A DNA stretch of 64,000 nucleotides from Spirosoma luteum DSM 19990. GTDB taxonomy: Bacteria; Bacteroidota; Bacteroidia; Cytophagales; Spirosomataceae. The notes beneath the pieces are model-generated. The model was given only the letters and a program-made list of their open reading frames with translations, made no database searches and was not told the DNA's origin. Shown here piece after piece: positions 9,554-18,006 of this stretch. Position 1 is the first letter of the stretch. Each line of letters opens with the position of its first letter. A program made the position numbers and the translations under genes. The stretch spans positions 130,426 through 194,425 of the forward strand of contig NZ_KB893313.1 in assembly GCF_000374065.1 (NCBI RefSeq). Direction: 5' to 3'.

Positions 9554-10419
9554 TACAACTCCACCAGTTTATCATACGTCTCCGGGCGTCTGTCCCGGAA
9601 GAACTGCCACGTGTTGCGGACTTCGTCAATCATGTTGAGGTCGAAGTCGGTGATGAGCAGCTCGTCTTTATCTTCCGAAGCCGTAGCAAAAATCTGGCCG
9701 CGTGGGTCCACGAAATACGAGGTGCCGTAGAAGCGGCCAAGATCCCAGGGTTTCTCTTCACCAACGCGGTTGATACAGCCCATGAAATAGCCATTGGCCG
9801 CGGCATGGGCGGGCTGCTCCAGTTTCCAGAGATACTGCGACAATCCTGCTACCGTAGCCGACGGATTGTAGACTATTTCGGCACCATTCAGCCCCAGACA
9901 CCGCGCTCCATCGGGAAAATGGCGGTCATAGCAGATGTAGACGCCGATAGTGGCGTATTTGGTTTCAAAAACCGGATAGCCCAGGTTACCGGGTTTAAAG
10001 AAATATTTCTCCCAGAAACCCGACGTGTGCGGAATATGGTTTTTGCGGTATTTGCCCAGATAGGTGCCGTCGGCATCAATCACAGCCGCCGTGTTGTACA
10101 GTACCCCCGGCTGCTCTTTCTCATACACCGGCACAATGATGACCATGTTGTATTTTTTGGCGTATTCGGCCATACGGTCGGTGGTGGGGCCGGGCACCGA
10201 TTCGGCGGAGGCATACCATTTACTATCCTGCCCCGGACAGAAATAAGGCGTGTTGAATATTTCCTGCAGACACAGAATCTGCACGCCTTTCTGACCGGCT
10301 TCTTCGATGAGTGGAATGTGCTTCTGCACCATCGCTTCCTTAATTTCCTCAATCGTCCCTTCCCCTTCGGTCATGGGCAGACTCATTTGGATTAAGCCCG
10401 ATTTAATGATTCTTGGCAT
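9553..10419 (-). CDS. Nitrilase-superfamily amidohydrolase, probable beta-ureidopropionase
   Basis: Carbon-nitrogen hydrolase likely to cleave N-carbamoyl-beta-alanine or N-carbamoyl-beta-aminoisobutyrate to the beta-amino acid, CO2 and ammonia, the third step of reductive pyrimidine breakdown. The Glu-Lys-Cys triad is visible as the E in LCLQEIFNTPYFCP (near 52), the K in GKYRKNHIP (near 125) and the C in VYICYDRHFPDGAR (near 160). The 288-residue length fits. The substrate assignment rests on its place directly after the dihydropyrimidinase gene, from which a 40-bp inverted repeat separates it. An N-carbamoylputrescine amidase cannot be excluded by sequence alone. Confidence 0.88.
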
Positions 10420-10445
10420 CTCTTTTAGGTGGTTTATAGTTTATA

Positions 10446-10537
10446 GTTTACGGTTTATGGTCTTCGGTTTACGGTTGGCTGACGCAAAAATGATGACGCG
10501 TCAGCCAACCGTAAACCGAAGACCATAAACCGTAAAC
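10446..10537. repeat. Intercistronic inverted repeat B (dihydropyrimidinase-nitrilase gap)
   Basis: A perfect 40-base inverted repeat (10446-10485 with 10498-10537) with a 12-base loop. The arms are built from GGTTTA/GGTTTACGG-like words and end at the tip in GGCTGACGC. The core GCTGACGCA lies at 10478-10486. The repeat occupies nearly all of the gap, 5 bases from one gene's stop and 26 bases from the next gene's start. There is no T-run as expected of an intrinsic terminator. Confidence 0.95.
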
Positions 10538-10542
10538 CGCCC

Positions 10543-11925
10543 TCATATCTTCCCGCTCACTTTATTTCGCTTGATGAACTGTCCGTACCCTTTGTCGACC
10601 AGACAGGTATTATCATCAATGGCAACGGTGCCGCGCAGCAAAACGGTTTTCACTTTGCCGGTCAGCTCCATGCCTTCGTAGCCCGAATAATCAACGTTCA
10701 TGTGGTGCGTTCCGGCCGAAAGCATATGTCTTTCTTCCGGGTCAAAAATAACAATGTCGGCATCGCTACCCACGGCAATGGCTCCCTTGCGGGGGAACAT
10801 GCCGAAGATTTTTGCCGGGTTAGTGCAGGCTACTTCCACGTATTTATTCAGGGTAATCCTGCCTTTGTGAACCCCTTCGCTGTAGAGCAGTTCCATCCGG
10901 TTTTCGATGGCCGGGTGTCCGTTGGGAATCTTTGAGAAATCGTCTTTCCCCATTAGTTTCTGTTCCCACATGAATGGGCAGTGGTCAGTGGCTACCACCT
11001 GCACCAGGCCCTGGTTGATACCTGCCCACAGGGTTTGCTGGTCTTTTTTCTCCCGCAACGGTGGACTCATAACCCACTTGGCTCCCTCGGCCTCATTTTC
11101 ATAAAGCGAGGCATCCAGAATCAGGTACTGAATGCAGGTCTCGACAAATACTTTTTGGTTACGCCGGGTGGCATTCCGAACGGCATTCAGGGCACCCTCG
11201 CAGGTCAGGTGAACAATGTAGCCGGGGCAACCGGTATAATCGGCCATGTCGGCAAAGCGGCCGCTGGCTTCCGCTTCCGTCACTTCGGGTTGCGACAGGT
11301 AATGGTACAGGGGCGACAGTTTCCCCTCGGACCGGTGTTTGGCCACGAGGTAATCGATAACATCACCATTGGTGGCATGCACCGTCACCATACCGCCCTG
11401 CTTTTTCACTTCCTGCATAAGGCCAATCATCTGACTATCGTCAATCATCAGCGCCCCTTTGTAGGCCATGAAGGTTTTGAAGGATGTAATTCCCTCCTCT
11501 TCCACCATTTCCCGAATTTCAGCTTTCGTATTTTCGTTGAAATCGGTCACGGCCATGTGAAAACTATAGTCCCCCACGGTGGTTCCTCTGGCACGGGAAT
11601 TCCAGTCGGCCAGGGCTTCTTTCAGCGAATGTCCCTGCTTTTGCAACACAAAGTCAATCACTGTGGTTGTGCCGCCATGCAGGGCTGCCCGAGTGCCTGT
11701 TTCGTGCGTGTCGCTCGAAAAGGTACCCATAAACGGCATGTCCAGATGCACGTGCGGGTCGATACCACCGGGAAATACCAGTTTACCCGTAGCATAAATC
11801 GTCCTATCGGCCTGCATCGGCAGGTTCTTTCCGATAGCTGAAATGGTTTCGCCATCTATAAAGATATCGGCTACGTAATCGTCCGTGGCGGTAACGATGC
11901 GGCCATTCTTGATGAGTATGCTCAT
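10543..11925 (-). CDS. hydA: Dihydropyrimidinase (D-hydantoinase family)
   Basis: Zinc amidohydrolase that opens dihydrouracil/dihydrothymine to the N-carbamoyl-beta-amino acid. The 460-residue protein shows the metal-binding HVH in GGIDPHVHLDMPF near residue 59, the carboxylated lysine region SFKTFMAYKG near residue 150, later metal histidines in VTVHATNGD and YIVHLTCEGAL, and the catalytic Asp in VATDHCPF near residue 315. The length is typical. It sits between a DUF5654 gene and the nitrilase in the same transcription unit, the order expected for the pathway. Allantoinase or hydantoinase activity is possible in principle, but the cluster points to pyrimidines. Confidence 0.95.
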   Translation of the reverse strand: MSILIKNGRIVTATDDYVADIFIDGETISAIGKNLPMQADRTIYATGKLVFPGGIDPHVHLDMPFMGTFSSDTHETGTRAALHGGTTTVIDFVLQKQGHSLKEALADWNSRARGTTVGDYSFHMAVTDFNENTKAEIREMVEEEGITSFKTFMAYKGALMIDDSQMIGLMQEVKKQGGMVTVHATNGDVIDYLVAKHRSEGKLSPLYHYLSQPEVTEAEASGRFADMADYTGCPGYIVHLTCEGALNAVRNATRRNQKVFVETCIQYLILDASLYENEAEGAKWVMSPPLREKKDQQTLWAGINQGLVQVVATDHCPFMWEQKLMGKDDFSKIPNGHPAIENRMELLYSEGVHKGRITLNKYVEVACTNPAKIFGMFPRKGAIAVGSDADIVIFDPEERHMLSAGTHHMNVDYSGYEGMELTGKVKTVLLRGTVAIDDNTCLVDKGYGQFIKRNKVSGKI

Positions 11926-12034
11926 TAATGTAAATCGTTTCGATGCCGTTCAGTAGTACGTGCATATGAACCCACGGATACCTCTTTTTATGGTTTACAG
12001 CTGCACTAAACGTAATGACTACCGGCAAGATACC

Positions 12035-12298
12035 CTATGAATCAACTTCCCGCTTAATGATGGCCTCACCCCCTACTCTGGCAGCAACATTGGTTAAGAG
12101 AAGGACAACCACCACCGCAACAACCGTTGCCACAACGGCATAAATGTATTTTGATGCCAGGCCGTCATTACCACTCAGTAACAGTTTAATCGTAGCCTTA
12201 ATGGCATCATTCCAGGCAAGGGCCGCCACCAAGCCGAGTGCTGCACTGGAAAGGGTAATCATCGATTGTAGAATCATTTTGGTTGTCTGTGCAGTCAT
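12035..12298 (-). CDS. DUF5654 family small membrane protein
   Basis: An 87-residue protein with two hydrophobic segments (about 14-30 and 50-70) separated by a short polar stretch containing AWNDAIKATIKLLL, the typical look of DUF5654 proteins. Function unknown. It lies between the NCS1 transporter and dihydropyrimidinase genes, on the same strand and probably co-transcribed. A link to transport or to the pathway is conjecture. The start is ATG at 12296-12298. Confidence 0.75.
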   Translation of the reverse strand: MTAQTTKMILQSMITLSSAALGLVAALAWNDAIKATIKLLLSGNDGLASKYIYAVVATVVAVVVVLLLTNVAARVGGEAIIKREVDS

Positions 12299-12345
12299 GA
12301 TCCTTCCGCTTGATTTGATAAATGGTTATCTCTTAGTCCGTAAAA

Positions 12346-13869
12346 TTAGTTGACATATTTGACCGAAGGATGCTCAACAGGCAAACCCTGGCTTATCTGA
12401 CGGTTAAATAAACGATTATCCATCAATACCAGATACACTCCACCGCTCACAAAGAATCCAACAAACCAGGCGTAGTTGTACAATTGCGAAATCCAGCCGG
12501 GAACGCTACCAGCCGGAATAACTTGTATCGTCGTCAGAAAGCCAGGAATGTTGGGCAGAATACCGAGTAATAGAGCTATGATAGCGGCCGTATTAAAGCC
12601 TTTCCTAAAGGTATACATCCCCGTTTCGCTGTACAAATCACCAACCCGGAGCTGCTGTTTCCGCAGGAAGAAATAATCAGCAATCATGATCCCTCCTACC
12701 GGACCGAGCAGGCTGGAGTAGCCCACCAGCCACGTAAAAATAAAGCCCGTGGGGTCGGCAATGAGCTTCCAGGGAAAAATCAGAATGCCAATCACACCCG
12801 TAATGTATCCCCCTTTTCGGAAGTCGATTTTCGCGGGAGCCAGATTGGCAAAATCATTGGCCGGACTAACGATGTTGGCCGCTATGTTAGTGGCCAGCGT
12901 AGAGATAGCCACGGCAATCATGGCGAGACTAACCAGCAGTTTACTGTCAAATTTCCCGGCCAGAACGAGCGGGTCCCAGATAGTGGTGCCGTAAATAATT
13001 GTGGTAGCCGACGTTACCACTACGCCGATGAACGAAAACAGCGTCATGGCTGGTGGCAGGCCGATAATCTGCCCGGTAACCTGCGCTTTCTGACTGACGG
13101 CGTAGCGGGTAAAATCGGGGATGTTCAGCGACAGGGTAGCCCAGAAACCGACCATGCCGGTAAGGGCCGGGAAGAAAAACGCAAAAAAGGCTGCCGTAGA
13201 TGTGAATTTGGCGGGTTGCTCCAGGATAGGTCCTAGTCCATTACCGGCTGAGATGGCCCACCAGAGTAACGCCAGAGCGGCCACTGGCAGAAAAAAGGCT
13301 TTGAAAACCAGCAGTTTCCGGATGCTATCGACACCAAGGTACACGACATACATATTGAGCAACCAGAACAAAAAGAAGCAGATAGCCGGACCCGTTTCTA
13401 ACCCGAAGGAAGCTGGAAAAACGGTCGGCAGTGTCTCCAGCGAGGGTATCCATAACCTCAGCATCTGGTAGATAGAAAAACCACCAATCCAGGTCTGGAT
13501 ACCGAACCAGCCACAGGCGACAATGGCCCGGAGTAACGCCGGAATATTGGCCCCTTTGGTACCAAAACTGGACCGGACCAATACCGGAAACGGAATGCCG
13601 TATTTGGCCCCCGCACGGCCGTTCAGCACCATCGGAATGAGCACAATGCTGTTCCCCAGAAAAATAGTCAAAATGGCCTGCCACCAGTTCATCCCCCCCT
13701 GAATGAGCGAACTGGCCATCATATACGTAGGGATACACAGGCTCATACTGATCCATAGGGCCGCGTAATTCCAGGTCGTCCACGTTCGTTTCGACGCGGG
13801 TATAGGGGCCAAATCCTCGCTGTAGAGCGCAGCCGATTCGGCAATGGGGGCTTCGGTTAGTTCCGGCAT
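12346..13869 (-). CDS. NCS1 family nucleobase:cation symporter
   Basis: Integral membrane transporter of the NCS1 (allantoin/uracil/cytosine/hydantoin) family, 507 residues with about 12 transmembrane segments. Family marks are RTWTTWNYAALWISMSLC near the N-terminus, FGTKGANIPALLRAIVACGW and the later NFANLAPAKIDFRKGGYI-like stretch. I start at the ATG at 13867-13869 (MPELTEAP). The longer frame would run 82 bases into the aminotransferase gene and adds a non-conserved Arg/Pro-rich tail. Placed amid the pyrimidine genes, so uracil, thymine, dihydropyrimidine or hydantoin uptake is likely. It is the second nucleobase transporter in the cluster. Confidence 0.92.
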   Translation of the reverse strand: MPELTEAPIAESAALYSEDLAPIPASKRTWTTWNYAALWISMSLCIPTYMMASSLIQGGMNWWQAILTIFLGNSIVLIPMVLNGRAGAKYGIPFPVLVRSSFGTKGANIPALLRAIVACGWFGIQTWIGGFSIYQMLRLWIPSLETLPTVFPASFGLETGPAICFFLFWLLNMYVVYLGVDSIRKLLVFKAFFLPVAALALLWWAISAGNGLGPILEQPAKFTSTAAFFAFFFPALTGMVGFWATLSLNIPDFTRYAVSQKAQVTGQIIGLPPAMTLFSFIGVVVTSATTIIYGTTIWDPLVLAGKFDSKLLVSLAMIAVAISTLATNIAANIVSPANDFANLAPAKIDFRKGGYITGVIGILIFPWKLIADPTGFIFTWLVGYSSLLGPVGGIMIADYFFLRKQQLRVGDLYSETGMYTFRKGFNTAAIIALLLGILPNIPGFLTTIQVIPAGSVPGWISQLYNYAWFVGFFVSGGVYLVLMDNRLFNRQISQGLPVEHPSVKYVN

Positions 13870-13886
13870 AGCAGGGCGATTTTCAG

Positions 13887-15233
13887 TTAGTCCACGTACG
13901 CATCGGCAATTTTCAGGGCTTCGCTGATGATGGCCAGGCCTTCGTCGATTTGCTCCTTCGTAACGCACAGGGGTGGTGCCACGAAGATATAACTCCAGCG
14001 CACAAACGTGTACATGCCCAACTCCTTAATTTTTGCGGCTACCTTACTCATCACGGCCATTTCGTCTGGTTTAGCATTGAAGGGTGCCATTGGCTCTTTA
14101 GTCGTTCGGTTTTTGACCACTTCAAAACAGCCCAGTAAACCCGTCGTCCGGAAATCGCCAATGCTGGGGTGTTTCTGCTTCATCAATTCAGCCTGAGCCG
14201 CTACGTAAGTACCCATTTCGGCCGCGTTTTCGATCAGGTTATCAGTCTCATAAATGTTGATGTTTGCCAGCGCAGCCGCACATCCCACCGGGTGGGCCGC
14301 GTAAGTCATGCCCGTTGCCAGCACGGTATCGTCGTAGCGGGAAGCAATTTTATCCGTCACCATCAGGCACCCAAAGGGGATATAGCCACTGGTGATTCCC
14401 TTGGCCATCGTCGCCATATCGGGCACGATACCGTGGTTTTCAAACCCAAACCACTTCCCCGTCCGACCAAACCCGCTCATCACTTCGTCGATAATTAGCA
14501 GCATCCCGTGTTTATCGCATATGTCCCGCACGGCGGCCATGTAGCCCACCGGGTACTGCAAACAACCCGACGTACCCGATTCGCCTTCCAGCATAATGGC
14601 GGCTATCGTACCCGGCCCTTCGTAGGCAATGATCCGCTCCAGTTGCGCCACGGAATCGGTCAGCATACTGGCTTCGTCGTGATTCCAGCGGTATTTGTAC
14701 GGGATGTCGATGTGTACGAAGTTGGGTGCCTGTTGAGAATCGTCGGGGATCTTGCGGGGGTCGCCCCCAACGGACAGGGTGCCGTAGGTAGCCCCGTGGT
14801 ACGACTGGTAACGACTCAGAATCTTATGGCGACCGGTGTACAACCGGGCCAGTTTGATGGCGGCTTCGTTGGAGGTGGCTCCGCACAGGGTGAAGAAGGC
14901 TTTATTCAGGTCACCGGGGCATATCTCGGCCATCTTTTTACCCAGTTCTCCCCGCACTTTGGTTACGCAGTAAGGTGTCACGTAGCTCACTTCCTGCATC
15001 TGCCGGACCACGGCATCGGTGATACGCTGGTCGCCGTGGCCGATGTTCACGTTCATCAGGCCCGACGAAAAGTCGAGGTAGCGCTTATCGTCGTAGTCGT
15101 ACAGGTAAACGCCTTTACCATATTTGACGGCTATGGGCGAAATGTTTTTCTGTTTGCTCCAGGCAAATACCGTGTAGTCAAAACTATCCTGTAGTACGTC
15201 CTGCGTTTCGGAAAGCGTGGCGGTGTCAAGCAT
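13887..15233 (-). CDS. Class III omega-aminotransferase, probable beta-alanine/beta-aminoisobutyrate transaminase
   Basis: PLP enzyme expected to convert beta-alanine or beta-aminoisobutyrate to malonate or methylmalonate semialdehyde, using pyruvate or 2-oxoglutarate. 448 residues. Marks are YLYDYDDKRYLDFSSG near the N-terminus, the cofactor Asp in LLIIDEVMSGFGRTG near residue 245 and the PLP lysine in MAKGITSGYIPFG near residue 275. The ATG at 15231-15233 (MLDTATL) is preferred; the longer frame extends into inverted repeat C. It stands between the semialdehyde dehydrogenase and the NCS1 transporter, which fixes the likely substrate. Confidence 0.9.
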   Translation of the reverse strand: MLDTATLSETQDVLQDSFDYTVFAWSKQKNISPIAVKYGKGVYLYDYDDKRYLDFSSGLMNVNIGHGDQRITDAVVRQMQEVSYVTPYCVTKVRGELGKKMAEICPGDLNKAFFTLCGATSNEAAIKLARLYTGRHKILSRYQSYHGATYGTLSVGGDPRKIPDDSQQAPNFVHIDIPYKYRWNHDEASMLTDSVAQLERIIAYEGPGTIAAIMLEGESGTSGCLQYPVGYMAAVRDICDKHGMLLIIDEVMSGFGRTGKWFGFENHGIVPDMATMAKGITSGYIPFGCLMVTDKIASRYDDTVLATGMTYAAHPVGCAAALANINIYETDNLIENAAEMGTYVAAQAELMKQKHPSIGDFRTTGLLGCFEVVKNRTTKEPMAPFNAKPDEMAVMSKVAAKIKELGMYTFVRWSYIFVAPPLCVTKEQIDEGLAIISEALKIADAYVD

Positions 15234-15243
15234 AAAGTTTGTA

Positions 15244-15328
15244 GTTTGATGTTCGTAGTTTGACGTTAGCTGACGCAAGAATGTTAGCGTATAAACTAAC
15301 ATCAAACCTCAAACGACGAACGTCAAAC
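15244..15328. repeat. Intercistronic inverted repeat C (mmsA-aminotransferase gap)
   Basis: An imperfect inverted repeat: the GTTTGATGTTCGT-type arm near 15244 pairs with ACGAACGTCAAAC near 15316-15328, with a bulge of about 9 bases. The core GCTGACGCA is exact at 15269-15277, next to the tip. It fills the gap between two co-directional genes, like repeats A and B, but with different arms. Confidence 0.7.
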
Positions 15329-15336
15329 AGTTTTGA

Positions 15337-16794
15337 TTAACTCATCCAGTTTATCCCGGCTTCGGGGTTCCACTTGGTGGTGCTCTTCTTGAGTTTTGTC
15401 CAGAATTCGATGGAGCTTTTGCCGGTAATGTCGCCTACCCCAAAGCGGCTCTCGTTCCAGCCACCAAAGGAAAAAGGCTCACGGGGAACAGGAACGCCCA
15501 CGTTAACGCCTACCATCCCGGCACTGGCTTTATCCATGACGTACCGGGCCATGCCACCATTTTGCGTAAACACCGACGCAGCATTGCCGTACGGATTCGC
15601 GTTTTCGATGGCTAGTGCTTCGTCCACTGTGTTGGTACGCATGATGCTGATGACCGGCCCGAAGATTTCTTCTCTGGCGATGGCCATGTCGGGCGTTACA
15701 TAGTCAATTACCGTTGGTCCCACGTAGGTACCGTTTTCTTTCCCGGCCACCGTTGGATTACGACCGTCGACCAGCACCTTAGCGCCCTGACTTTCGGCTT
15801 CGGTAATGTAGTGTTCTATTCTGTCTTTCGACTCCCGGTTTATCACCGCACCGAGGTTCTGGCCGGGTACCACTTTCCGGGCCTCTTCACAAAGTTTCTC
15901 AATAATATGGTCGACGGGGCCAACGGCCACCATGGCCGAAGCCGCCATGCACCGCTGACCGGCGCAACCCGCCATGGAAGCCGTGATGTTTTGGGCGGTC
16001 ATGCCAGGGATGGCGTCGGGCAACACAATCAGGTGATTTTTAGCTCCACCCAGGGCCAGGCATCGTTTCAGGTTTCCCGTAGCCCGTTTGTACACTGCTT
16101 TCGCGATTTTGGTGGAACCAACGAAGGATACGGCTTCAATGTCGGGGTGGTCGCAGATGGCTTCTACAATTTCCCGGTCGCCATGCACCACGTTGAATAC
16201 CCCCGGCGGCAGTCCGGCTTCCTGTAGCAGTTCAGCCAGTCGACCCACGCTAAGCGGCACTTTTTCGGAGGGTTTTAGAATCATGCAGTTACCCAGCGCA
16301 ATGGCATTGGGAATAGTCCAGTTGGGGACCATGCTAGGGAAATTGAACGGGACAATACTCGCCACCACGCCTAGCGGTACATGTTCCGTCCGGCATTCGA
16401 CGCCCCGGCTCACTTCCAGAATTTCGCCCGTAACGAGTTGGGGCAGGGAGCAGGCAAACTCGGCCAGTTCTGCCCCTTTTTCAATTTCGGCTACGGCTTC
16501 CTCGTAGGTTTTCCCGTTTTCTTCCTGAATCAGCAGGGCCAATTCTTTCAGGTTTTTCTCCAGCAGGGCTTTGTAGCGGTAAAAGACCTGCACCCGCTCC
16601 TTAATGGTGGTTCGACTCCAGGCTGGGAAGGCTTTTTTGGCCGCTTCTACGGCGGTTGCCAAATCCGTCCCTGTCGACAGAGGAACGGTAGAAAGCAGGG
16701 AGCCATCTACCGGAGAGATAATGGGTAAGGTCCGGTCGGTGGCGGCTGCCACAAATTGCCCATTGCTGTAATTTTGAACCGGGGTGTACTTCAT
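15337..16794 (-). CDS. mmsA: CoA-acylating (methyl)malonate-semialdehyde dehydrogenase
   Basis: NAD-dependent aldehyde dehydrogenase that turns malonate semialdehyde into acetyl-CoA and methylmalonate semialdehyde into propionyl-CoA, the last step of pyrimidine (and valine) breakdown. 485 residues. Shows the NAD-site stretch VPFNFPSMVPNW near residue 145, the catalytic Cys in AGCAGQRCMAASAMV near residue 285 (the MmsA-type GQRCM motif) and the C-terminal FSFGGWNESRFGVGDITGKS. First gene of the minus-strand cluster, facing the Lrp regulator across a short divergent region with a palindrome. Confidence 0.95.
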   Translation of the reverse strand: MKYTPVQNYSNGQFVAAATDRTLPIISPVDGSLLSTVPLSTGTDLATAVEAAKKAFPAWSRTTIKERVQVFYRYKALLEKNLKELALLIQEENGKTYEEAVAEIEKGAELAEFACSLPQLVTGEILEVSRGVECRTEHVPLGVVASIVPFNFPSMVPNWTIPNAIALGNCMILKPSEKVPLSVGRLAELLQEAGLPPGVFNVVHGDREIVEAICDHPDIEAVSFVGSTKIAKAVYKRATGNLKRCLALGGAKNHLIVLPDAIPGMTAQNITASMAGCAGQRCMAASAMVAVGPVDHIIEKLCEEARKVVPGQNLGAVINRESKDRIEHYITEAESQGAKVLVDGRNPTVAGKENGTYVGPTVIDYVTPDMAIAREEIFGPVISIMRTNTVDEALAIENANPYGNAASVFTQNGGMARYVMDKASAGMVGVNVGVPVPREPFSFGGWNESRFGVGDITGKSSIEFWTKLKKSTTKWNPEAGINWMS

Positions 16795-16811
16795 ATAGTT
16801 TACGCCGACAA

Positions 16812-16826
16812 CTGCATATTTTGCAG
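16812..16826. promoter_or_regulatory. Palindrome CTGCA-N5-TGCAG between mmsA and the Lrp gene
   Basis: A perfect 5+5 inverted repeat with spacer TATTT lies in the divergent region 18 bases upstream of the mmsA ATG. The half-site resembles the TGCA-containing sites bound by Lrp/AsnC dimers. It is a candidate operator for autoregulation and for control of the pyrimidine operon. Confidence 0.4.
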
Positions 16827-16901
16827 TATAATAAGATGCAAACTAAAAAAAAGTCAGTAACCCGGCAATTAAATCTATTATTTTTAGGAAAATTTATTGC
16901 C

Positions 16902-17372
16902 GTGGAGAAAACGCAACTCATACTGGACGACTTGGACTTCGGTGTGCTTTCCTGTCTTCAACAAGATGGCCGGATGTCGTTTACCGACATGGCCGACCGG
17001 CTGAACGTATCGGTTGGAACGGCGCGAACCCGGCTGAACCGCCTGATCGACGACGGCATCATCAGCATCATTGGTCGGATTGATCCTGACAAGGCCGGTT
17101 TTGGGGCTTACGCTCACATCGCGGTATATGTTCGACCGGCCACCTTGAAGGAGTCGGTTGCCCAAACCATTGCCAGCCGCCCCGAGGTTAGCTTTTTAGC
17201 CAGCACCTCGGGTGAGTACGACCTGGAAGTGGATGTAATGTGCCCGGACAATGCCCACCTGGTGCAGTTTGTGAGCGATCTATCGAGCATCGAGGGTGTT
17301 CACCAAACCAAAACAACCCTCTATTTCAAAGTCTACAAATACGCCCAGCCGGATTTGAGTTTGCTGAAGTAA
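16902..17372 (+). CDS. Lrp/AsnC family transcriptional regulator
   Basis: A 156-residue regulator with an N-terminal winged helix-turn-helix (LDFGVLSCLQQDGRMSFTDM, then LNVSVGTARTRLNRL) and a C-terminal RAM/AsnC ligand-binding domain (GFGAYAHIAVYV, then GEYDLEVDVMC). I prefer the GTG at 16902 because the protein then begins just before the HTH as usual. ATGs at 16836 and 16821 give N-terminal extensions of 22 or more residues rich in Lys/Leu, and 16821 would start inside the palindrome. Divergent from the pyrimidine cluster, so a PydR-like regulator answering to an amino acid such as beta-alanine is the natural inference. Confidence 0.9.
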   Translation: MEKTQLILDDLDFGVLSCLQQDGRMSFTDMADRLNVSVGTARTRLNRLIDDGIISIIGRIDPDKAGFGAYAHIAVYVRPATLKESVAQTIASRPEVSFLASTSGEYDLEVDVMCPDNAHLVQFVSDLSSIEGVHQTKTTLYFKVYKYAQPDLSLLK

Positions 17373-17381
17373 TACACAGTA

Positions 17382-17423
17382 AGCCAGCAAGGCACAGCGG
17401 AGAATTGCTATGCCTTGCTGGCT
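17382..17423. terminator. Hairpin between the convergent Lrp and T9SS genes
   Basis: A perfect 13-bp stem, AGCCAGCAAGGCA (17382-17394) with TGCCTTGCTGGCT (17411-17423), and a 16-base loop. No strong T-run follows on either strand. It sits exactly between convergent genes, so a bidirectional terminator is likely. Confidence 0.55.
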
Positions 17424-17445
17424 CAGACCGTTCTTTCGGAACCAG

Positions 17446-17994
17446 TTACTTTTTTATCAGCCTCAAAACCTGGTTATCCTTACCGGTTTCTACCTGATAC
17501 AGATACACGCCAACGGGCAGGCGACTCAGGTCGAGTACTGTGCGGTGTGTACCGACCGGTTCAACCGCCTGTCCGTCTGATTGCCGGATCATACGCCCAT
17601 GGGCATCCGTAAGCGTTTGCCTGACGCGGAGTGATTCAGGCAAACTATATTCTACCGTCGTTGTGGTTTCAAACGGATTCGGGAACGCCCTGACCGTTAG
17701 TGTGGTGCCGGGTTCAACCGACAGGGCACTCGTTGCGGGCTGTATCGTTGCCAGGAAGACGGAGCCTGCCTGCGCCACAAAACCCGGCTGTAGCGTGACC
17801 GACTGGCCAGCCGTGTAACGAACTGTAGCCCTGGTCTCCACTACATTAACAGCGGTCAGATGGTCGATGGCCTGGTCTTCGCGAACGGTCCCGGCTGTTA
17901 CAGACTGAGTAAGAGTAGCCGTGCGGACATTTCCCTGTGCAAAGGCGCCCACGTAGGCTAGCAAAAAAGCAAGGGTAATCAGTAGTCTTTTCAT
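17446..17994 (-). CDS. Secreted protein with T9SS type A sorting domain
   Basis: A 182-residue exported protein. Signal peptide about 1-19 ending AYVGAFAQG. A short beta-rich middle has YTAGQSVTLQPGFVAQAGSVF, resembling the coat-hanger-type stalk of Bacteroidota surface proteins. A C-terminal type A sorting domain of about 80 residues includes AFPNPFETTTTVEYSLPE and LPVGVYLYQVETGKDNQVLRLIKK. The sorting domain directs export through the type IX secretion system. It starts 12 bases after the repeat-protein gene and is probably co-transcribed with it. With so little besides the sorting region, it may be a small surface adaptor. Confidence 0.85.
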   Translation of the reverse strand: MKRLLITLAFLLAYVGAFAQGNVRTATLTQSVTAGTVREDQAIDHLTAVNVVETRATVRYTAGQSVTLQPGFVAQAGSVFLATIQPATSALSVEPGTTLTVRAFPNPFETTTTVEYSLPESLRVRQTLTDAHGRMIRQSDGQAVEPVGTHRTVLDLSRLPVGVYLYQVETGKDNQVLRLIKK

Positions 17995-18006
17995 GATTCG
18001 GTCGTG

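Noticed and set aside
10446..10537. Reading the 40-bp inverted repeat as an intrinsic terminator
   Set aside because: There is no U-tract on either strand and it lies between genes of one pathway that should be co-transcribed.
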